Origin: UMGS1279 sp045534095
Lineage (GTDB): Bacteria; Bacillota; Clostridia; Oscillospirales; Acutalibacteraceae
Length of the DNA: 10,534 nt
Direction: 5' to 3'
Assembly: GCA_045534095.1 (NCBI GenBank)
Contig: JAZSJA010000003.1
Span: 1-10,534 of the forward strand
Below, in pieces: positions 6,840-10,534 of the stretch. Within the stretch, counting starts at the first letter, position 1, and the number at the start of each line of letters is the position of its first letter. The notes below the pieces were generated by a model. The model ran no database searches. It was not told the DNA's origin and was given only the letters and a program-made list of their open reading frames with translations. The translations under genes were made by a program, and so were the position numbers.

Positions 6840-7964
6840 TTAAATTGCTTTGAATTCGCTGCCTTCTTTTTTAAGGTATTTTCCTATCATAAAGGCACTA
6901 CCTAAAGCACCGGCAACAATGCCTATAGCGGCAAAAATTCCAAATAGGAACAGGGCTTGTTCTCCAAAGGGGATGGAAAGCTTAAAGGAATCACTCATAG
7001 AGTCACCTGCTACACGATAGCAGAAATAGAGTATACCCTCAGAAAGTATTGCGGAAATAAGACCTAAAATAATACCCTCAATTACAAAGGGGAGGCGAAT
7101 GAATGCGTCAGTAGCACCTACCGCCTTCATAATGCTTATTTCAAGCTTACGGTTATACATAGTAACGCGAATTGTATTGGAAACAATGACCAACGCAATG
7201 ATGCCTAAAATACCGATTATCCAGAAGCAGATCATAGCAATACCGCCTTTAATATCGGAGATTTTTTTGGCAAGCTTAGCCTGAGAAACTACGGTGTGAA
7301 CACCGGTGGTGTTTTCTATATCGGTTATAGTTTCATCAAAAAGATCCATATTTTTAAGGGTCACTCTGGCACCGTGGGACATTGGGTTGCCGCCCTCTTC
7401 GTCTAATATTTCAAAGGCGCCTGCTTTATCTGCAAGAACGGTTTCCTTTGCATTTTTAAGAGCATCATCTTTTGAAATGAATTCAGCATCTTTTACGTTG
7501 CCGATTTTTTTAAGCTCTTCTACAACAGCCTTGGCTTCCTCTTCGTTATGGATTAAGTAAGCATCCTCAGGGATAGCGGGTGTTTCCTCGGCAGAGCCAT
7601 CCTCCAAGGCGGTATCGCTTGAGGTAGAGGATGTGTTGCTTGAAGAGGAGTAAGAAGATGAAGAGCTGCTGTTTGAACTGTCACTTTCTGTACTTTCGGT
7701 AGATGTAGTACCATCAGAAGTGGTTGGAAGCTGAGATGCGTTTTGATATATTACCGAGTTTTCATCGTTAAAATATACCATAACAACGTTTTGTTGCTCT
7801 AAATTGGTCATAGAAGCGTTAACGTTTTGTGTAAGTAAAATTGCAAAACCAATTAAAACCATACAAGCAACCAAAACACCGATTGAAGCGAAGGACATAA
7901 GTCGGTTTACCCAAACGTTACGAAAGCCTTCGCGTGTTAAATATCTTAAACTTTGAATTTTCAT
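6840..7964 (-). CDS. ftsX: Cell division protein FtsX, with unusual Ser/Thr-rich extracellular insert
   Basis: The membrane subunit of the FtsEX ABC-type complex, which transmits FtsE ATPase cycles to periplasmic or extracellular hydrolases. Of 374 residues, 1-23 are the cytoplasmic amphipathic start (LRYLTREGFRNVWVNR, typical of FtsX). Segments near 24-45, 242-264, 292-316 and 335-362 cross the membrane. The large extracellular loop (46-240) contains the family's VMVYF strand (61-65) and the EEEAKAVVEELKKIGNVKDAEFISKDDALK region (141-170). Between them, residues 74-133 are a low-complexity Ser/Thr/Glu insert (Ser runs at 96-118). Typical FtsX is near 300 residues, and the insert accounts for most of the excess. 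The cytoplasmic KLEISIMKAVGAT coupling motif (273-285) is present. The ATG overlaps the ftsE stop as ATGA, with GGAGGG just upstream. Confidence 0.97.
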   Translation of the reverse strand: MKIQSLRYLTREGFRNVWVNRLMSFASIGVLVACMVLIGFAILLTQNVNASMTNLEQQNVVMVYFNDENSVIYQNASQLPTTSDGTTSTESTESDSSNSSSSSSYSSSSNTSSTSSDTALEDGSAEETPAIPEDAYLIHNEEEAKAVVEELKKIGNVKDAEFISKDDALKNAKETVLADKAGAFEILDEEGGNPMSHGARVTLKNMDLFDETITDIENTTGVHTVVSQAKLAKKISDIKGGIAMICFWIIGILGIIALVIVSNTIRVTMYNRKLEISIMKAVGATDAFIRLPFVIEGIILGLISAILSEGILYFCYRVAGDSMSDSFKLSIPFGEQALFLFGIFAAIGIVAGALGSAFMIGKYLKKEGSEFKAI

Positions 7965-8734
7965 ATGGTTCCCTCCGCATTATCGGCAACGATTTTGCCG
8001 TCTTCCAACATAATTACACGATGATGGAAATCACGTACTAAATTATGCTCGTGGGTAACCATTAAAACGGTGGTACCTGCTTTGTTTATTCGACTGAGCA
8101 TTTCTACAATCTCGTAGGACATATTGGGGTCTACGTTACCTGTAGGTTCGTCGGCTATCAGAAGGGTGGGTTTATTTATAAGGGCACGTGCAAGGCCAAC
8201 GCGTTGCTGCTCACCGCCTGAAAGTTCAGCGGGTTTAGAACGGGCCTTGTGGCCAAGACCAACCTGACTTAAAGCCTTTGCCACCTCACGGCGAATAACG
8301 TTGGGCTTTTCGCCAACAACGTGCATTGCAAATGCAACGTTATCAAAAACATCCATATTGGGAATAAGGCGGAAATCCTGGAAAACCATACCCATTGTGC
8401 GGCGAAGCATAGGGACCTTTTTGCGGGGTAGGGTTGTAAGATTGTAACCGTTTACAATAACCTCACCTGCGTTTGCCTTTTCTTCACGCATAATAAGTTT
8501 CATAAAGGTTGATTTACCTGCACCTGAGGCACCAACCACAAAAACAAATTCTCCGGGATGGATTTGTATGTTAACATCGTTGAGGGCGTGGGTTCCTGTT
8601 GCATAGGTCTTAGAAACGCCACGGAACTCAATTATGGGTTTAGTCTGAGGCTTTGGAGTCACAATGGGACTTTCTTCGGTTTTTTTGTTTTCGTCCATTG
8701 GTCCAAATGCGTTTTCGAACATTTGAGAGTCCAT
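7961..8734 (-). CDS. ftsE: Cell division ATP-binding protein FtsE, N-terminally extended
   Basis: The cytoplasmic ATPase of the FtsEX complex, which regulates septal peptidoglycan hydrolysis. All ABC motifs are intact: Walker A GASGAGKST (68-76), Q-loop Q119, signature LSGGEQQR (171-178), Walker B LLIADEP with E196, and H-loop H228. The FRLIPNMDVFDNVAFAM region after the Q-loop is characteristic of FtsE. The 257 residues exceed the usual ~228 because of a ~33-residue charged, Pro-rich N-terminal tail before IIEFRGVSKTY. This tail is probably real: AAGGAG lies seven bases before the first ATG and no better site is seen inside. The end overlaps ftsX by four bases (ATGA). It is the first gene of the ftsEX-hydrolase operon, with a possible weak promoter at 8757-8785. 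Confidence 0.97.
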   Translation of the reverse strand: MDSQMFENAFGPMDENKKTEESPIVTPKPQTKPIIEFRGVSKTYATGTHALNDVNIQIHPGEFVFVVGASGAGKSTFMKLIMREEKANAGEVIVNGYNLTTLPRKKVPMLRRTMGMVFQDFRLIPNMDVFDNVAFAMHVVGEKPNVIRREVAKALSQVGLGHKARSKPAELSGGEQQRVGLARALINKPTLLIADEPTGNVDPNMSYEIVEMLSRINKAGTTVLMVTHEHNLVRDFHHRVIMLEDGKIVADNAEGTI

Positions 8735-8756
8735 TTTTTTCTCCTTGAATATTTTA

Positions 8757-8785
8757 TTTACAGTTTATTAACATTTTAACATCAA
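8757..8785 (-). promoter_or_regulatory. Possible weak promoter for ftsE
   Basis: On the minus strand TTGATG (8780-8785) is separated by 17 bases from TGTAAA (8757-8762). Each hexamer matches consensus at four of six positions. It sits just after the terminator of the preceding gene and just before ftsE, where a promoter is needed. Other weak AT-rich alternatives exist in the same stretch. Confidence 0.35.
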
Positions 8786-8790
8786 AGCAC

Positions 8791-8819
8791 AAAATCCGAA
8801 CCGTTATGGGTCGGATTTT
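8791..8819 (-). terminator. Rho-independent terminator of the CdaR/PucR-like gene
   Basis: AAAATCCGA at 8791-8799 pairs with TCGGATTTT at 8811-8819, with an extra CC/GG pair possible inside the loop. On the minus strand the stem ends in TTTT and lies 19 bases after the regulator's stop. It separates the regulator gene from the ftsEX operon. Confidence 0.8.
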
Positions 8820-8837
8820 ATCTGCTGAAAATTTAAA

Positions 8838-9923
8838 TTAGTATTTAATGGGATCAGATTTGAGATACTTTTTAACCATTAAAGCAATTTTAAATACGAT
8901 TGCGTGGTCAAATTCGCGAAGATCCAATCCGGTAATCTTTTTGATTTTTTCCAAGCGGTAAACAAGGGTGTTACGGTGAACAAAAAGCTTTCTGGAGGTT
9001 TCAGAAACGTTAAGATTGTTTTCAAAGAAACGCTGAATGGTGAATAAGGTTTCTTGATCCAAGCTTTCAATAGAACCGCGTTTGAATACCTCTTTAAGGA
9101 AGGTTTCGCAAAGGGTGGTGGGAAGCTGATAGATAAGTCTTGCAATACCAAGGTTATCATAGCTAACTATATTTTTCTCAGTATCAAACACCTTGCCAAC
9201 CTCAAGTGCCATCTGAGCCTCTTTAAAGGAGCGGGCAAGATCTTTAAGGTTATCAACGGTGGTACCGATACCAACAACTGCATGGGTGTAAAATTCACCC
9301 GAAAGGGTATCTACAATAGAGCGAGCGAGTTTTTCAAGATGCTTTGTTTCAATGTCAGGCTTGATTTCCTTAACAATGGCAATATCTGTTTCGCTGATGT
9401 TAATAACAAAATCCTTGGATTTGTCGGGGAAAAGATTTTGAATAACGTCGTAAACAGAAACGTCGTTATGGGTAATAATACGAATAAGAAGTACCACGCG
9501 AGAAACCTCACTGTTAAAGTGAAGCTCACGGGATTTAATGTAAATATCACCTTGAAGAATGTTATCTAAAATAACGTTTTTAATAAAGTTACCACGGTCA
9601 TACTTTTCATCATAATAGTGCTTTATGTTAGAAAGAGCCACTGCCAAAACTGCACAGTATTTTGCAGCTTGGGGATCGTTACCTTCTACAAACAAGGTGT
9701 ACTCGGGGTGTTGGGGAGTACCAAAAGGCTTGTAGGTAAAATGGCCGCTTACAAAAGCCTCATTACCGCTTATGATAGGGAAGGTTTCAAACTCTTGTGT
9801 TTCACCAATGCGAAGAAGCTCGCTACAAGCTATAATGGTGTAATTTTCATCCATAACACCTATAGTTCTGTCTATTGCATCTTTCATTTGGTGAACTACA
9901 CCTTGAAACAATCTGTTTGACAT
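8838..9923 (-). CDS. CdaR/PucR-type transcriptional regulator
   Basis: A 361-residue cytoplasmic DNA-binding protein. Residues ~1-105 form an N-terminal sensor-like region (GVMDENYTIIACSE resembles a PAS or diacid-sensor start). Residues ~140-255 resemble the GGDEF-like domain of CdaR regulators (HAVVGIGTTVDNLKDLARSFKEAQMALEVG). Residues ~288-350 hold the PucR-type C-terminal HTH (FFENNLNVSETSRKLFVHRNTLVYRLEKIKKITGLDLREFDHAIVFKIAL). Family members control use of sugar diacids, purines or other carbon and nitrogen sources; the ligand here is unknown. The ATG at 9923 is preferred because AGAGGAG lies ten bases upstream and the homologous fold begins there. An in-frame ATG at 10022 would add 33 unconserved-looking residues and has no good site. 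Its promoter is at 10045-10073 with a ~115-base leader containing inverted repeats. It is monocistronic and divergent from the HPr-like gene. Confidence 0.9.
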   Translation of the reverse strand: MSNRLFQGVVHQMKDAIDRTIGVMDENYTIIACSELLRIGETQEFETFPIISGNEAFVSGHFTYKPFGTPQHPEYTLFVEGNDPQAAKYCAVLAVALSNIKHYYDEKYDRGNFIKNVILDNILQGDIYIKSRELHFNSEVSRVVLLIRIITHNDVSVYDVIQNLFPDKSKDFVINISETDIAIVKEIKPDIETKHLEKLARSIVDTLSGEFYTHAVVGIGTTVDNLKDLARSFKEAQMALEVGKVFDTEKNIVSYDNLGIARLIYQLPTTLCETFLKEVFKRGSIESLDQETLFTIQRFFENNLNVSETSRKLFVHRNTLVYRLEKIKKITGLDLREFDHAIVFKIALMVKKYLKSDPIKY

Positions 9924-9933
9924 TCGAAAACAA

Positions 9934-9940
9934 CTCCTCT
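9934..9940 (-). promoter_or_regulatory. Ribosome binding site fixing the regulator start
   Basis: AGAGGAG on the minus strand lies ten bases before ATG at 9923. It supports the 361-residue product over a longer reading frame that starts at 10022. Confidence 0.75.
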
Positions 9941-9953
9941 TTATATAAATCCT

Positions 9954-10031
9954 GTATTTGGTAAGAATGAATTTTGGGTTTGTAATTATGCATAAAACGC
10001 ATAACAGTTGCCATATTTCCAAATACCCAAA
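9954..10031 (-). promoter_or_regulatory. Structured leader or operator region of the CdaR/PucR-like gene
   Basis: Three inverted pairs lie between the promoter and the ribosome site. GTATTTGG (minus strand, 10019-10026) pairs with CCAAATAC (9954-9961). TTTGGGT (10025-10031) pairs with ACCCAAA (9973-9979). TTATGC (9999-10004 on the other strand read as GCATAA) pairs with 9986-9991 around a 7-base loop. The first two pairings share two bases and cross each other, so they cannot both form fully unless as a pseudoknot. The inner TTATGC-N7-GCATAA palindrome could alternatively be a protein operator. It does not match a riboswitch I know. Confidence 0.4.
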
Positions 10032-10044
10032 TTATTACTAGTCT

Positions 10045-10073
10045 ATTGTACACTTTTTTTATCTATTTTGCAA
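10045..10073 (-). promoter_or_regulatory. Sigma-A type promoter for the CdaR/PucR-like gene
   Basis: Minus strand: -35 TTGCAA (10068-10073), 17-base spacer, -10 TACAAT (10045-10050). Transcription would start near 10038, leaving about 115 bases of leader before the ATG at 9923. Confidence 0.72.
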
Positions 10074-10182
10074 GAGAAATATTCAAATTTCCAAAAAAAA
10101 GTTACAAAAGGGTTACAACCTCATTAAAAAATGGGAAAAACGGTCGAATTTCACCTGCAAAAAGCCAAAAAATGTAAATTAC

Positions 10183-10211
10183 TTGACTTTTGTGATGAAA
10201 GGTAGTATTAT
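10183..10211 (+). promoter_or_regulatory. Sigma-A type promoter for the HPr-like gene
   Basis: Plus strand: -35 TTGACT (10183-10188), 17-base spacer, -10 TATTAT (10206-10211). Start near 10218 gives a leader of about 45 bases. It is back to back with the regulator promoter, with about 110 bases between the two -35 boxes. Confidence 0.78.
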
Positions 10212-10225
10212 CGTTAGGTAGTATT
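10200..10225 (+). repeat. Direct repeat AGGTAGTATT across the -10 box and start point
   Basis: AGGTAGTATT occurs at 10200-10209 and again at 10216-10225, a 16-base period. The first copy overlaps the -10 hexamer and the second covers the predicted start point, a position suited to a repressor site. It could instead be a chance duplication of an AT-rich word. Confidence 0.6.
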
Positions 10226-10262
10226 TTTAGAAAAATGCTTTATGTATGGAGGATTGTCCTTT

Positions 10263-10514
10263 ATGATAGAGAAAAAAATTCTTTTAAAAACACTTGAAGA
10301 CGTAAAAAAATTTGTTGACGTTATGGCAGAAAAAGCATACGATATAGAATTGCTCAGCGGGAAATACGTTGTTAACGCAAAGTCGGTAATGGGCGTTTTA
10401 AGTTTAGACCTTACACATCCCCTTACTATGGTCGCCAACGTGGATAATGATGAAGAATTGTCAGCAAGCGTTTTACCGTACGAAACTGCCGCAAAGGAAG
10501 TTATTAAAAATTAA
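10263..10514 (+). CDS. HPr-fold protein lacking the His15 phosphorylation motif
   Basis: An 83-residue cytoplasmic protein. The second half of the HPr fold is well preserved: YVVNAKSVMGVLSLDL (35-50) matches the Ser46 region of phosphocarrier HPr, with S41 as the Ser46 equivalent. The segment that should carry the G-[IL]-H-A-R-P active site is replaced by LEDVKKFVDVMAEKA and is about five residues shorter. The protein has a single histidine (H54), far from that site, so it cannot act as a normal PTS phosphocarrier. Crh of Bacillus also lacks His15 (Gln instead) and works in catabolite repression through Ser46 phosphorylation; a comparable regulatory role is possible but inferred. ATG at 10263 is chosen because GGAGG (10248-10252) lies ten bases upstream; the in-frame ATG at 10242 precedes that site. 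Promoter at 10183-10211. Confidence 0.82.
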   Translation: MIEKKILLKTLEDVKKFVDVMAEKAYDIELLSGKYVVNAKSVMGVLSLDLTHPLTMVANVDNDEELSASVLPYETAAKEVIKN

Positions 10515-10534
10515 ATTTAGTTAAGAAATTAAAA

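Noticed and set aside
9054..9569. 171-residue open frame on the plus strand inside the regulator gene
   Set aside because: It is fully antisense to the well-supported CdaR/PucR-like gene, has no family motifs and no good ribosome site.
9924..10022. 33-residue N-terminal extension of the regulator from ATG at 10022
   Set aside because: No adequate ribosome site before it, and AGAGGAG is placed correctly for ATG at 9923; the stretch looks like leader, with inverted repeats.
10263..10514. Calling the HPr-like gene ptsH
   Set aside because: The G-[IL]-H-A-R-P motif needed for phosphotransfer is absent.

Overview
The window looks like a low-to-mid-GC member of the Clostridia (Firmicutes), probably an anaerobic gut or rumen-type Oscillospirales relative. 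The reasons are strong AGGAG-type ribosome binding sites, consensus -35/-10 promoters, an HPr-like protein, a CdaR/PucR regulator, a dockerin-bearing extracellular protein and a Gram-positive style FtsEX cell-wall hydrolase locus. The genus cannot be read from the sequence.

Layout. (1) Positions 1-1179, plus strand: the 3' end of a large extracellular protein with Ig-like repeat modules, a carboxypeptidase-regulatory-like domain and a C-terminal type I dockerin. It is closed by a perfect 15-bp hairpin terminator at 1201-1237. (2) Positions 1238-1532: no gene, but nested inverted repeats and a GC-rich hairpin that look like a small non-coding repeat element. (3) Positions 1533-9923: every gene is on the minus strand. 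In transcription order they are a CdaR/PucR-type regulator (8838-9923, with its own promoter, a long leader and a terminator), ftsE, ftsX, two tandem paralogous coiled-coil M23 murein hydrolases, a terminator, an S41 C-terminal processing protease, a VanZ-like membrane protein, and a short beta-propeller-like protein with its own promoter. (4) Positions 9924-10262: a divergent regulatory region with one good promoter in each direction. (5) Positions 10263-10514, plus strand: a small HPr-fold protein that lacks the phosphorylatable His15 motif.

How the genes work together. ftsE and ftsX overlap by ATGA and encode the ABC-type complex that activates peptidoglycan hydrolases at the septum. The two secreted coiled-coil/M23 proteins directly downstream are the expected FtsEX partners, playing the role of EnvC or PcsB. 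Unlike E. coli EnvC they keep all M23 catalytic residues, so they should cut peptidoglycan themselves. The S41 protease beyond the terminator may process or turn over envelope proteins, and its stop codon lies one base from the start of the VanZ-like gene. The main oddities are the tandem hydrolase duplication, a Ser/Thr-rich insert in the FtsX extracellular loop, the base-composition break inside the dockerin gene, the His-less HPr, and a potentially switching leader ahead of the CdaR-like gene. I see no mobile-element gene, CRISPR array, tRNA or rRNA.
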